A stretch of DNA of 64,000 nt from Acorus gramineus. Taxonomy: Eukaryota > Streptophyta > Magnoliopsida > Acorales > Acoraceae. This document shows positions 24,557-37,700 of this stretch, piece after piece. Each line of letters opens with the position of its first letter. Within the stretch, counting starts at the first letter, position 1. A program made the position numbers and the translations under genes. The stretch spans positions 2,878,208 through 2,942,207 of the forward strand of contig JAUJYN010000012.1 in assembly GCA_030737835.1 (NCBI GenBank), in the 5' to 3' direction. The notes beneath the pieces were generated by a model, which did no database searches, was not told the origin of the DNA, and worked only from the letters and a program-made list of their open reading frames with translations.

Positions 24557-25033
24557 TTAATACTTTTATAAGTAATATAGATTATAACCGACTTCTCTTT
24601 GAATCCGAACTCTCATCAAAAATTAAAAAAACCACCTCCACCAATTCATATTAGGCAATAAAAACCAACTTCTTCCATCTCCACCGATACACATCATCCA
24701 ATAATTGAAAAAACACAATAGACTTCCCAAGACAATTTTTTTTTTTTTTTTTTTTTTAATGTGTGTGTATTAAATAATGTAAAAATGAATATGAGTTAAC
24801 ATATGTTTGGCTTTGTAGAAATGGTATTTTTGAAAAAAATTATTTTTTATATTATAATCGAGACATTATCAAACACATGATTGGGATTAATAATCTCAAT
24901 CTTATTATCTGAATCATATTTCATACCAAACAAATTGACAGAATTCTCAATACCAATCCACCTGCATTTGAAATCTTATGATTCACATGATCCAAATCTC
25001 ACTTGTCAACCAAACATGTCCTCACTCGTCGGT

Positions 25034-25041
25034 TATAAATA
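25034..25041 (+). promoter_or_regulatory. TATA box of the small secreted peptide gene
   Basis: TATAAATA lies 47 bp before the ATG at 25088. Transcription would start near 25065, giving a short leader, which is normal for a small plant gene. Confidence 0.6.
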
Positions 25042-25087
25042 GAGCATCTTTTGTGGGATTTGTAAACATCAAATAGCAGAGATAAAT

Positions 25088-25605
25088 ATGACGAAGGGAA
25101 AGACTTTTTTGTTGATCTCCATGCTCATTCTTTTCAATCTTGTCATCACTCCAACCATGGCTTCAAGGGGAATTCCAACCAATGCTAAGCCAGGTGAGTA
25201 TTAACACAGATTTCGTCTTCCTAGGTCTGAAGCTCTGATAGATCATATTGGGGGTATCGTTGTGATACCACTTAATGGGATCGACAAAATAATTTTATCG
25301 GAGTGTAATAAGAATACTAAAAAATATATCGATAGGCCGAATCAATCACATGGTAATCAGAAAACATAAAAATAAGCAAATCACAAAGCAACACTAAATT
25401 GGAAGTGGTGAATGTTGTAGATATAGTAGAATTTGATAAATGTTATGTTTAATGATGTTTACTCTTTGCAGTAGAGAAGGAGAGTGAGTTGGCCGAGCAT
25501 AAGAGTTCAGACACCAGCCCCTTTCGTGCACTCAAACCACCCATTGCTCTTAAGCCGGTACCGTGCTTTGTCAATTGCCAATCTGGACAACCAGCACATC
25601 CTTGA
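25088..25605 (+). CDS. Putative secreted small peptide, 79 residues, two exons
   Basis: Exon 1 is 25088-25193 and exon 2 is 25472-25605, with a GT-AG intron (GTGAGT...TTTGCAG) that keeps the frame. The product starts MTKGKTFLLISMLILFNLVI, a basic start plus hydrophobic core typical of a signal peptide, with likely cleavage after the TMA of PTMASRG. The mature part is about 54 residues, charged, and ends in a Pro-rich tail with two cysteines in PCFVNCQ. I do not recognise the family. Support comes from the TATA box, the matching splice sites, the signal peptide and a stop soon after the Cys motif. It could be a signalling or defence-type peptide, but nothing proves that, and expression is unknown. 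Confidence 0.6.
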
Positions 25606-26249
25606 AGGATCAGCTCCGAAGGTACCAAGCATATCGTGACACACACATATATATATATATATGTTGATGGTGATATATATGTTGATGGTGATTATGTTAT
25701 ATATAATCACTACTAGTAATTAATTGTTAATGGCCTATATAGTATGAGAATAAATCATGCTGATGACCTTCGTCAGCCATTTGGGAAACCATGGATGATG
25801 GCATTATATATGTTTCTGGTTTTCAGTTAGTTCATCAATATATTGCTGAGTTATGTGGTGTTTGATATTTATGTGTATTACATGCCCTTTTAGTAAGTAG
25901 TGCCAAATTTTCGGATGGGTGATAACATTTTTTTTTTTTTTTTTTTATGTAGTGGTTGGTGATCTTCATTATATTAATATGACACGAAAAGAGAGAGTAC
26001 AAATTAAAAAGCGAAAGCAACAGAGCAAAAACCATAATATAGAAACTGATCAACTGATGTGAAGTTCACCATGAGCCCCCAAATATTCTCCGTCTGAGCT
26101 CTAAAAATCACTTTGGTCTCTAATCAATTAAACCGAACAAACCACCTGCAGGCACATTAATCTATTCAATGGATCCACTGTCCTAAATTATATTATTTTT
26201 ATGGCACACTTTGGTGAAACTCCAATACCGTTGATCATGATATAAAAAA
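25606..26249. other. Intergenic gap, no gene seen
   Basis: 3' flank of the peptide gene with a short (AT)n tract at 25650-25660 and a T run at 25929-25946. It ends in the TATAAAAAA duplication of the next MITE. Confidence 0.4.
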
Positions 26250-27123
26250 GGGCACGGCTATCCCCACCAAGGGTTTTTCTTACCCCACCAATCGGAAAAA
26301 AAAAATCGGTGTTTTATCTTTTCCCACCGATCCGGCCAGGTCGACCAGATTTGGTCGCCACTTCAGGTTTTGGACGACCGGACTTGGTCGCTATTTCAGA
26401 TTTTGGGCGACCGGACTTGGTCGTCATTTCAAGTTTCGGACGACCGAACTTGGTCGAACAGGATTTGTAATAAAGTTTATAATTTTTTTCTTGGAAACAT
26501 AATCCCATGACGTATATCTTCCTTGAATCCTTCATACCACTCCAAGTCTGAGTTGTAATGTAAGGAGAATCAATTATTATTCTTAAATGTAGAATATAAG
26601 AACAATTTTTTTTACATAAGTGACGGACTAATTTTCAAAAGCCAAATATATAATGTGTTTGGATCAACTGATAAGTTTTTTTTGTTTTCAAACCAAGAAT
26701 CCTCTTAACTACGAATTCACACGAAGCTTAAAAATGATATATATTTGTCTAATAAGATATTTTTCTATAAAAATTTGAATTAATTGAAAGTATACCTACT
26801 TACATTTTTTTCGGCCCCTTAGCTGTTGTTTGGATAAAAGAATAAATGTAGAATATGATGGATAAACCCAAAAATTTATTTGTTTACAAAAAATAGGTAG
26901 ATATAGTTTTGAACCCTGTTCGACCAATTACAGTCGCCCAAAGCCTGAAATTGCGACCAATTACTGTCGCCCAAAACCTGAAATGGCGACCAAGTCCGGT
27001 CGTCCAAAATCTGAAATGGCGACCAATTTCGGTCGATGTGGATTGGTGAGAACAGCCAAACACCGTTTTTTTTTTTTTTGATTGGTGGGGTAAGAAAAAC
27101 GATGGGTGGGGATAGACGCGCCC
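26250..27123. mobile_element. MULE-type MITE, 874 bp, with tandem repeats inside its long inverted ends
   Basis: Inverted ends of about 200 bp start GGGCACGGCTATCCCCACC on the left and GGGCGCGTCTATCCCCACC on the right (minus strand). Each carries three to four copies of a unit of about 32 bp, ending TTGGTCGCCATTTCAG, with CGACCGG. Flanks TATAAAAAA (26241-26249) and AATAAAAAA (27124-27132) agree at 8 of 9 positions. There is no transposase, so it is non-autonomous. The short minus-strand frame with KSGRPKPEVAT-like repeats is only a translation of the tandem unit. Confidence 0.85.
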
Positions 27124-27432
27124 AATAAAAAAATGATATATTTCAATAAAATGAATATACTTATATTCTCATAAAATAATAAATCAGATGCTTCTTCCCA
27201 TAAAATGAATGCACCAATCTTCTCAAAAATTGATAAATAGAAATGATAAATCAGATACTTTGCTGTAAGAAGTATCTGATTTTTTATGTCGGTCATACTT
27301 AAGATAAATATATATTCACTCCAATATAGAACTTCACCAAAGAAGTTTTTCATTAGAAAAATAGGATAATAAAAGGAAAATAAGATTATAAAAAAACTCA
27401 CAATTTTTCATGTATGTATATATTTTATGAAA

Positions 27433-28306
27433 GGGTTATTTAGTTTCTACCCCTTATAAAACTAATGAATTATTGAAAAATCCTGAAAAAAAATTGATTT
27501 TATTATTAACCCTTTATAAAATTATTACAACTTATTAAAAAAACCCAATCATTTAAGGTTATTTTGTTTCTGCCCCTCCTAAATAGATAAATTATTAAAA
27601 AAATCCTCAAAAAAATTCTTATTATTATGAGACCCTTATAATTTTTGGATTGTTTTCGCAAAAAAAACCAGACATCTCTTCTCTTATTAAAATCATTAAA
27701 AAAATGATATATAGATAAAATTACATCATTAAATGTGGGGTTTCTATTTCATTACAGCTCCTTAATTCAAATGATCCACCTACTAAATATCAGTAGATTA
27801 TAGTTTATTTTAACATTTATTATATATATATATATATATATTTCTTTGACATGGTATGATTAATAAAAAAAATTAGTACGATTAATACACAATGGTATGA
27901 AATGGTCCAAATGGAATGAAATAACATGATTGATATAATATGGTATAGAATAGTACGATTAGCTAGTACAAAATGGTGTGAATGATATTATATCATATGA
28001 AATGATACAAAATTTGTAATTATTTTAAGAAATGGTATGGAGGGGGTTTTAAATAATTTGTCTATTTAGAAGGGGCAGAGACTAAATAATAATTTGTATT
28101 TAAGGGATCCCAAAGTAATAATGTGTATTTGGAGGGGGTTTTAAATAAGTTATCTATTTAGAAGGGGCAAAAACTAAATAACTTTAAATATATAGGTTTT
28201 TTAATAAGATGTAATAACTTTATAAGGGGTTAATAATAAAATCATTTTTTATAAGGGGTTTTCAATAATTCATTAGTTTTACCGGAGGTAAAAACTAAAA
28301 AAACCC
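27433..28306. mobile_element. MULE-type MITE, 874 bp, AT-rich
   Basis: Ends are inverted copies for about 180 bp: GGGTTATTTAGTTTCTACCC on the left, GGGTTTTTTTAGTTTTTACC on the right (minus strand). The shared inner parts include CTAATGAATTATTGAAAA and AAATAGATAA. The flanks TTTATGAAA (27424-27432) and TTTTTGAAA (28307-28315) agree at 8 of 9. No coding sequence. Confidence 0.8.
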
Positions 28307-28785
28307 TTTTTGAAAATGTTAGACAATCTCGTTTAGTGTCTTGCTTCGCTGCACAACTACGGAAATACGAGATTATTTTCTTCACATCATCTATCATGCC
28401 TCAAATCGGGTCTCCACCAGACAATGAACCTGAGAGGATTTCATTATAGTTATCTTTATCTCTAAAAGCAAAGGATGAAATAATTTAGTGGAGATGTGAA
28501 TTCTTCATTTGGATCCAATGATTTTTGTCTATCCACTTATAGTCCAACCACCATGGTAGCTTGACTAAGGTAACCTTTTGTTGCACGATTGTATAATTAA
28601 TCCTGCAGAAAGCTGTCTCCTATAGCTTTTAGAAAATGCAGTTTTTATGTACTATATTATTGAAAATCTGTCCGCAGGAAGTTGTCCCATTTTTTCTATA
28701 TGATTACATGATTGTAAATGTAGCTTCTTGTAAACGTAAAAACTGTCCAATTATGCAATCAAATATTGTCTAAGAATACTTTGTT

Positions 28786-29279
28786 GGGAAAAATCCATAT
28801 AACCCCTTGTAATCTTCCTGATATCCATATAACCCCTTGTAATCTCAATATATCTATATAACCCCCTGTAAACACACCATAAATGCAAATAACCCCCCGC
28901 GGTTAAATTTTTTTTAATAAAATTTGAATATTTCAGACATATTACGTTATCTAAATAATGATTAATAAATATGTAATCTTTTAACTCTCTAAAAGCAGCC
29001 AATACTTATAAAAAAAATCCTAAAAGAGTGTAAAATTAAAAATGAGGGTTTTTTTTTAAGTATTGACCTTTTTTCGGGGGTTAAAAGAATACATATTTGT
29101 AAACCATGGTTTAGATAACGCAATATGTTCGAAATATTCCAATTCTGTTAAAAAATAATTAACTGGGGGGGTTTATTTGTATTTATAGTGTGTTTAACGG
29201 GGGTTATATAAATATATTAAGATTATAGGGGGTCATATAGATATCAGGAAGATTACAAGGGGTTATATGGATTTTGCCC
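28786..29279. mobile_element. Foldback MULE-type MITE, 494 bp, with perfect 9-bp duplication
   Basis: Starts GGGAAAAATCCATATAACCC; the minus strand of the right end starts GGGCAAAATCCATATAACCC. Both arms repeat CCATATAACCCC-type units. The inverted match continues inward through AGACATATTACGTTATCTAA against its mirror near 29110-29145, so nearly the whole element can fold on itself. The flanking TACTTTGTT (28777-28785 and 29280-29288) is perfect, which suggests a recent insertion. Confidence 0.9.
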
Positions 29280-29288
29280 TACTTTGTT

Positions 29289-30039
29289 TTTTCCCATGGA
29301 CAAAGACATGTGAATACCTATGGCTACTACTAGCCGTAGCCTTTGTGAAAATTGACTAGGGCCAATGATTTTGTCCTAACCTGTTACAGACTTACAGTAG
29401 TCCAACAGTCCAGCCACCATGGTTGACTATAAAACACGTTTACGTATGAATATCAGCTTTTGTGGAATTCTGTCAAAGATAAAAGCCATAAAAACGACTA
29501 AACTATGGAACAATCCCCCACGCAATCACATGTTAGCAGGAGATTTTTTGTAAAGTTATATATTTTATTAAATCAAATATATATACCTCTACAAAAATAA
29601 ATAAATAATTTACAATGATTATTTTTATATTTTAAAGATAAAGAAAATAAAATATTACATGTTTTTTCTCATGAAATATATAAATTTTATGGTACTACAA
29701 ATCTAACCTACATGTAATAATGTGTGAATTAAAAGGAAGGATAATGTGTAAACTGTGAATTTCATATATTTATTTTTAAAAAATGTTAGTACATGTAATG
29801 GATATTTTTAAAATACAATATTTTAACACTTCGCACATTAAATGCTTATAAGTGATCCTTTGATTTTTTTTCTTTTTTTTATGAATCGATTTGCCCTCTC
29901 TGAGTTAGAAGGGACGGGTCATCAATTTTGGTCCTTTCATTTTCAACATTGTCACCTACCTATCTCCATCACCTGTGGCCCTCACCTACATCTATCGCCC
30001 CCGGCGACAGGATGACGGACTTGCAGGACTCCTCTGTTA
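29289..30039. other. AT-rich intergenic gap, no gene seen
   Basis: No open frame with coding character and no clear repeat structure on either strand. Confidence 0.4.
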
Positions 30040-30660
30040 TGCCTGTGTCATTTGAAGCCTTATTTTTTTTCGATTGGACTCGCTAAAATTTTAGCTTTTA
30101 GCTACCTGCGGGAGTTAGAGTACTTTGATTGAAAATTTAACTGCATATTATGGATCCTGGTACCATTTTGTATTACCCATAAAAATTTCATCGAATTCTA
30201 GTAACGTTTTGAAAAATTTACAGTTCTGAACCGTATCCGGGTTTTGAGAGTTCCTAGTTTGGTTGGTCAAATAGTGTTAGATATTTTAGTGAATATGGTG
30301 ACCTTTGGTAACCTCACCCCCCCTTGCTTAATGGTTAAACAACCCATTGGTTATTTTTGAAAACTTTTGGGGCTCTCTCTCTCCCCCTCCCAAAACCCAT
30401 CCGACCAGCACTTTTTCCATCCTTTTTGTGTGTGTTTGATGGAGAAGGAGTGGATGGAGGAGTAGAAAAAGAGGAAGTGCAAGTGCAAGTGAAGGTGAGT
30501 GTGTGTGTTGTGGTTGTTGTTGATTCTCTTCTCTCTAGCTCACTCTCATGTTCCTTTCCCCCCTGTTTTCAGCCAAGAAAGGCTTGAGGAGATGATGATG
30601 AGGTGGTGGTAGTGGTGGTGGTGGTTGAGGTGGTCATGGGTGTGTCGAGATGTACAACCA
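30040..30660 (-). mobile_element. Inverted 3' fragment of the same LTR family
   Basis: The minus strand of 30100-30245 reads AACCCGGATACGGTTCAGAA...CTGTAAATTTTTCAAAACG...GAATTCGATGAAATTTT. It corresponds to the 3' part of the LTR copies (for example 23560-23720). The rest is a GTGGTGG-rich block. It is the only fragment of this family in minus orientation and has no recognisable ends. Confidence 0.6.
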
Positions 30661-31763
30661 TGTAGGTACATAGAATGTCCACATGGACTCTGTGTAGCAC
30701 ACCCTTTTTATTATCCAATTTAATAAACTAATCCATGCAAAAAAATAAAATAAATGCACATTGATAAACCATTTAAATCCCTTGATGATGGACATGATAT
30801 CAAGCGAATGACAATATTTCCGAGAACTATTTAGTGAGTAATCTAATAAAAAAAATTTGAGACAATATAAATTTATTTATTATTATACATTAATCAATAC
30901 AAAATTCAATAATGATGCATTGTATACATTAATCAATGCATTGCATTAATCAATACAAAATTCAAAAATGTGAGACAATATAAATTTATTTATTATTATA
31001 CATTAATCAATACAAAATGGAAATTTGGTGGTTCTGGAATACTTTAGGTCTATACCTATATTTATTTAATTCTTTATAATTATATCTATCTATTATATTA
31101 AGTTCATTATTTTTTATTCATTGTTGGTAACACAATTTTTTTCGATAAAAAAATTACTCAAGCATATACTCAAATTAACAAGATATATGAATTTTTTTTA
31201 CATTTTATATAATCCATCAATGTCATTCATTGAAGCATATGTTTTATTTTTTATAAAACATGCATCTCATTAGATGAGATATACTATTTAAAAAAAAAAT
31301 CAAGACATGTAGACTGATATTAGGGCTGTATGTAACATTATCCTTTTTTCTTTCTCTGTCATGCTGATTATATATAATGCGTAACGCAGTATAATGATTT
31401 ATAACACGTAATGCAGTATAGACTCCACAATGTCTATATATACTCTATTACAAAAAATATAAATATAAAATACGCGCATTAAATTCAAACATGTATATAC
31501 TTCATTTTTTGTATTATAAAAGAATGCACTTCATTAGTCAAAATATAATACTTAAATAAAATCAAAACTGTGTACAGGCTGCAAACTGAGCCATAGCATT
31601 GCTCTTCCAGACCAAGCAATGGTATTATAATTACAAAATCAACATATAGGTTAAAGCAAATAAATTCCATTTCTTATATTTATATTTTTTTTTCAAACAT
31701 AATTTATACCTCTAGTAGAAATCTTTCATATGAACTTCACTTACCCAGCTTCTCAATTACAGC
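30661..31763. other. AT-rich gap 3' of the UKL gene, with a short direct repeat
   Basis: A unit of about 50 bp, GAGACAATATAAATTTATTT with TACATTAATCAATACAAAA, occurs near 30860 and again near 30973, with extra short copies of ATTAATCAATACAAAATTCA between. The remainder is AT-rich and includes the 3' untranslated side of the minus-strand kinase gene. No other gene seen. Confidence 0.5.
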
Positions 31764-34700
31764 TCAGTCGTCGGTGCCGAAGTAGCGATCCCCAAATTCC
31801 CCAAGCCCAGGGATCACACGATACTCTTCGTTCAGCGCGACATCGATCTCTGATGTGACAATCTTCAGAGAGGGGAATCGCTGGCAAACGCAGTGTATCC
31901 CTTCGGGTGCCTATGCCGGATATACAGATTATTAGGAAACATATTGAACCATTTCTAAACAGGTATACAAGGACTATTAACATGTGAGAAAAGTGTGATT
32001 ACATATGCTTGACATGTTAATATAAGGTACAGTTTAGACATTCAATGTAGACATACCAAGAAAAATTAGATAAAGCAGTCATCTGGATAGAATTGTGGGT
32101 TGACATGTAACAAATGAATTATTTGTAGTATGATATCTACCAACAAATAGCGCTTTCAACTGTCAAAAAATAATATATCTTTTAACCACTACCTATAGTA
32201 TATGATATATTTCACAATGATACCATTTTTTGGGGTAAAATTCATGCATTAACCTAAAATGTTTTGTAATATTTGCTTTTGACAAAAACGTGATGCAAAA
32301 ATATAATATACTCTTGACCATACATAAAAGTAAAGAAGTGAATGGAATTTGTTGTGAGAAACTCACAGAGATAAGGTTGAGAAAGATAATGTGGCTTTCA
32401 GGCACTCCTTTCTGGATGAGAAGATCAATTGCTTGGTTTGCAGAATTACCTGGAAAAAAGTCATGGATAGTTGTGTAACAATAAACAGAGATTTTTCACA
32501 GAACTTGAAAAGCAGCAGGAGGTACAACTACATGGCAAAGAAAGCTAAAGGTGGCAATCATTCTACTTTCAAATTAGGGATGAGTACATGATAAAAGTGG
32601 CAGTACCACAGTAGTTATATTTTCAAACTAGCATGGATGAGTACATGGTTTTTCTTTTTTCCTGTTTTGTTACTTGTATAAAGTTTTGAGTGTCATAATT
32701 CCAATAATCATCTCTTGAAATTTTAATCACAATAAAAGTTTCTATCTTTGCCATGCATGTAAAATAACGTTGCATGCACATTGCTCAGGACAAGATATCT
32801 TTCCGTATGATGAAATGAGTTCCATAAATTAAACTGTCAGCATCATTTAACTAAAGCAATTTCTTCGTTGGCCATCAGATAAACTATTGATATTAGTCGT
32901 CTAGATTCATCATAGAACTGATGGTCTATTAGGATTTACAGTTAGTGTTGTCTAATTATCCATTTTTAATCATTATAGTTCAAAAAAAATTCCTAATAAA
33001 ATCAATATTTGAAACATTAGTCCCAGGTCAAAATATGGCAGCAAGGAAGCAGTAATAGCCTAATAGGTCATTCTACTAGTCTACAATTTAAAAAATACAA
33101 ACCTGTGGCAAGAACCGGGTCTAGAAGTAAGACATGCCTTTCTGAAATATCTGACGGCAGCTTCTCATATATAAGCTGATTCAAAGCAAACAAATCAACA
33201 ATACATCCCATGACTATTATATTTCTTCTATGTATATAGGTATAGCCTAACCTGCTTCCCATTGTCACCATCACGATGTATCAAAATTTTTCCAATTTTT
33301 ATTCCTTTACAACATGCACGCAAAGCATTCTCCATGCTCTCACCACTGCAACAGCAGAATATACACCACATTAATTTTACACACGTAAAAGTAGTTGCTC
33401 AACAGAGCACTACAACTTTGTACAGTCTATGGAACATGAAAACTGAAGTTGTCATGCAAACTACTCACCGAGTTTAAGATGGCAGACGAGGGAAACAAAT
33501 AAATTTGTAATTTATTTTACTAGTGTATCAAGTTGAACATAATCTACCAAAGTTCATGCATAATTCAATCTCCAAAACATACTCATGTTACTTCAATCCT
33601 TACTGAAAACCTCAAAGAGAAAATAAAAAGCATGTTCAAAAACCCTAGATTCACTAAAGTCATCATGCATAAAGAGACCCACATCAAAGACTTGGATAGT
33701 CAAATATATGACAGCTTATCATGTTGGGCAGAATACTTTTACCCCGATCACGGGTTAAGGGAGTATAAGGGGGGTATAAGGGTGGTATAAGAATGGATAG
33801 GAAAAATGGCTGTTTGTTTGCAGAGTATGATATTTACTATGCCAGTATAAATGAGTATAAGAGAGTATAACAATTCTAAGTAACCCCTAGGATAAGCTAT
33901 ACTCAGTTTATCTATTCCCATTGATAAGTGGGGCCCACCATCACATTAAAAAAAATCATATCTCATCACATCAAATCACCTATCAACACCTCTTATACAT
34001 CAATAGAGTCCACATGTCAAATCAACTTTTTACACCTTATTTATTTTTTATTTTTCATCAACCAAACAATTCAACCTTTATTCTTACGTTTTCCAATGAG
34101 AATAAAAAAAACACAACCAAACAAAAAATCACTTATTCATATAGAATTGCTATCTATACTGGCATAGTTATCTATCTAGAATAACTCAATTCCTTAATCC
34201 AAACGGAGGCTTAGGGGGGAAAAAAGAAAGAAAAGAAGAAAAAGACTAAATTCCATTTGTACCAACACAGATCCGCTCAACAGAAACTACGAAAAAATGT
34301 AAATAAAAAAAACACTTGAAAACAAATGATGTTGTTGCTCACTAAGAAAGCCATGATGTTTTAAGTAGAAACATTTTGAATTTTGAGCCTGGACTTTGCA
34401 TCCCATCATTTAAGTTTTTTGCACTTCAGACACCATCATTTAAAGATTTTTTAAGGAAGGCCATCTAACTCAAATTTCCATTTACAGTATATACCAATCT
34501 AAATTGAAGCATATTATCCATTTATTCACAACTTAGTTCTACACAGAATTAACCAGTAAAGATACCGAACCAATACCTGAATCAGGGCTCACCTTCTAAT
34601 AATGGATACACCACAAAGTTTCTTGCAGAAGTCCACTCCTGTGTACACAGAACCTGATCCAAGAAACCAAGTATATCTTACATCCAAAACTCAAGCAACT

Positions 34701-37700
34701 TCAGTGCAGAACATGCAATACAAGTTTCAAAGCATAGTTCGTAATTGATTAGTACAAACAATCTCAAAGATTTATGAATGGGTTGCTTTATTTGTCGTTT
34801 GTCGTTTCTTCTATAACGTCACATAAACAAAAAGGGATTCCACTAATATACAATAAGTGCACATGATGAATATATAGTGCTCATTAAGCTTCCAACAGTT
34901 CACAGTCCGTAGATTTTTTAACATAGCAGAGCGCAACCAAATACATACAACCAATACAGGGAGTTTATAAGCCCCTGTTTGGTAATATGGAATAGAATTG
35001 TTCTTCAGGCTGAATAACAATTCTATTAAGTTGTTCTAACTTTCTGATTGCTTGCATTTCAATTTTATTCTAAACGAAATAGAAAATATGTCTATTGTGT
35101 TTATTTAGGGGCAGTCATTGAAGTGGAATAAAAGTTGAATAAGCTTATCATGCCAACCTTCCACTGGACTAGCCTACTTATCTAGTTTTAAAATGAGTAG
35201 CTAATCAGTCCTATTCTAGCGCAAACCAAATGGAAAAAAACATGGCAAGTCCTATACCTATTTTGTCCATAAAAAAATGAAAGATAAGTTTTTATGAATG
35301 GAAAATGAAATTATACCAACATACTGAAGTAAATTAATCAACACAACACACCTCAATGGTCCAGTCTTCTGTCGGGTCAGCTAAAAACAGAAATACATTA
35401 ATCAACACAAAATGAGAACAAACTTTAGCAAGCACCTGTATCAAAAAATATGAATATGCATCTCTATCTAACAGTATCCACGGATCATTGAATATTTTCT
35501 CTTCGAAAAACCTAAAGCTTAAAATAAAAGAGATTATCCCAATTATTAGGGTTGGCTTTATGATTTATTCCACCATAAATTCTTGTGATTCGTGCCTCAC
35601 TATTTCCATCCACTCGTTGAGGTCTTGCTAATTCTTGGGGACATAAACTTAATACTCTGCCTCCTCTTTACTGCGAGGCCATTCGTTACACTGGTACAGA
35701 GTACCTCAATACCATTCTCCTAGTTCATGCCCTGCTATTACTATTCCTAACAATCCTATCAAAGAAATTCTGACCACACAATTATTTTGAATGTTTTGTT
35801 AAACAAACAATGTTGTGCTTTAAGACTTTGAGAACTTTTACACCAAACCAAGTTCATGTGATGCAAAAAATCAAGCCAAAAAGGGTATCCTGTTTTTTGA
35901 GTCGTATGGCCCAATCTGACACCAATCCATGTCCATTTCATTGTTATAAAGGACAAAGGATAGACTTGCAAAGCCATTATTAATGACATGTCTTACATCT
36001 TAAGAAGCACATTAACAATATAGTTGGGCACAATAGATGAACCAGTACCGATACAACCACAAATGTATCTAAGAAACCACAATGATAAATAATTATAGTT
36101 CTGTTAATTATTTCTGATTCGCTTAACATACCTGTTGGAGTGATCACTTGCTTCTCAGTAAATGGCAAATGGCCAAGACCATGCTCCACCACCTAAAAAA
36201 TGTACGAAAATCAAATTAATATTCATTCAATTAACAATGCAAGTATTATTTCTTCTAGAAAGGAGATATATCTACACTATCCACCAAAATGCAATTAAGA
36301 AATGAAAACGGTGGTGAAATATACCAAGCGTATAAGCCGATCAGAATAGAAGATGAAGTCATGTTTAGATATGTCCCTGTCACGAATTAGTGTATGCATT
36401 CCTCGTATCTGTTCACAAGGACTTCTATAAGCATTACTATCAGAACACGGATGAGCAGCGGCAATGCAAGGAATTAAGAGACATTAAAAATGGACGTCTG
36501 ATGAAAATATTCAGGCATAAATGTAGAAAGAATGGTACCTGAAATGTTGATTGAATGACATTTACAGTGGGATAAATTTTGCACAAGTTATGCTGACCAA
36601 GCTTTGTCCGGATATGTTGGACGATCAAATCAATTGCAACATGATTATCACCTCCCCGAGGTATGATAACATCGGCATACTTCTTTGATGGAAGGACAAA
36701 ATCATCAAAAGCAGGTTTCACAAATTTTGCATACTGCACAATTCAAGAAAAAAAGTAGAGCATACCGACAACCATGGCAATCAAAAGAATCTGACTTGTT
36801 ATATAAATACATATAAATTGAATACAGAGAGTTAAGTCTAGAAACTCGCTAATGTTAAATAACTCTAGGGCTGCTGTGCAGGAAAAGAAGAAGGAAGCTA
36901 GTTATTGTTGATAGGACAAGGTCAAAAGGCAACTGATGAATTTTATTCGAATCACGAAATGAATAAGTTAGAACAATAATTCATTGACACCATTTGTGTT
37001 TCATGCAATCATGCTATTGGATGAACTCCCTCAAAAAGGAGCTCCTCATACAAATGTGGTAATAAAATAGTTTGTTTTATATATTAAAAAAATTATGGTA
37101 TGGAATGAATAAATATTCCACTCACCCAAACATGAATAAGATTAAATTGAAAAAAAAATAATAATAATAATAATACGGTAAAATATATAAAAAAAAAACT
37201 CCCCATTATATGGTCAATTAAATAAAAACTGCCCACCCAAATGAACAATTAATAAAATTATTGAAACCCCCTCCCCCCACCAAAAAAAAAGAACACAATG
37301 GTTTCTTAACGGAACACAAAATCCAAATCAATGATGTAACAAAAGGATGAAAAGAAAAGGAGCAGAGAACAAAAAAGGGAAATTGGTCTTCAACGACCTA
37401 ATATCATAATTGTATTATATTAGATTTTTGGTTGAGTATGTTAGGTAATAAATAAATGATTGAGAATGCCAAAAAAGTAAGAAATACATTAGTTATTAAA
37501 AATTAAGGTTGAATTAACAAACTCGATCAAAAAAAGGTTGAATTAACAAACTAATTTTTAGGGAAAAAAAATGAACTGATTTTGGCAAGACGAAGACTTA
37601 GAGAGGTAGATTAGGAAATAGAAATCTTATTAACGAGCAAAAAATTGATGGGGGAAATCACTATGTTATGCATGACATTAATTAAGAGGGGGAGAGACTA

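Noticed and set aside
26314..26535. Open frame with KSGRPKPEVAT-like repeats, suggestive of an AT-hook protein
   Set aside because: It translates the tandem unit in a MITE terminal repeat, and the other inverted end gives unrelated peptides.
35340..35392. Possible UKL exon reading [11 protein letters not shown] on the minus strand
   Set aside because: The flanking exons join in phase (TPTG-SVYTG) exactly as in the family, leaving no room for an extra segment.
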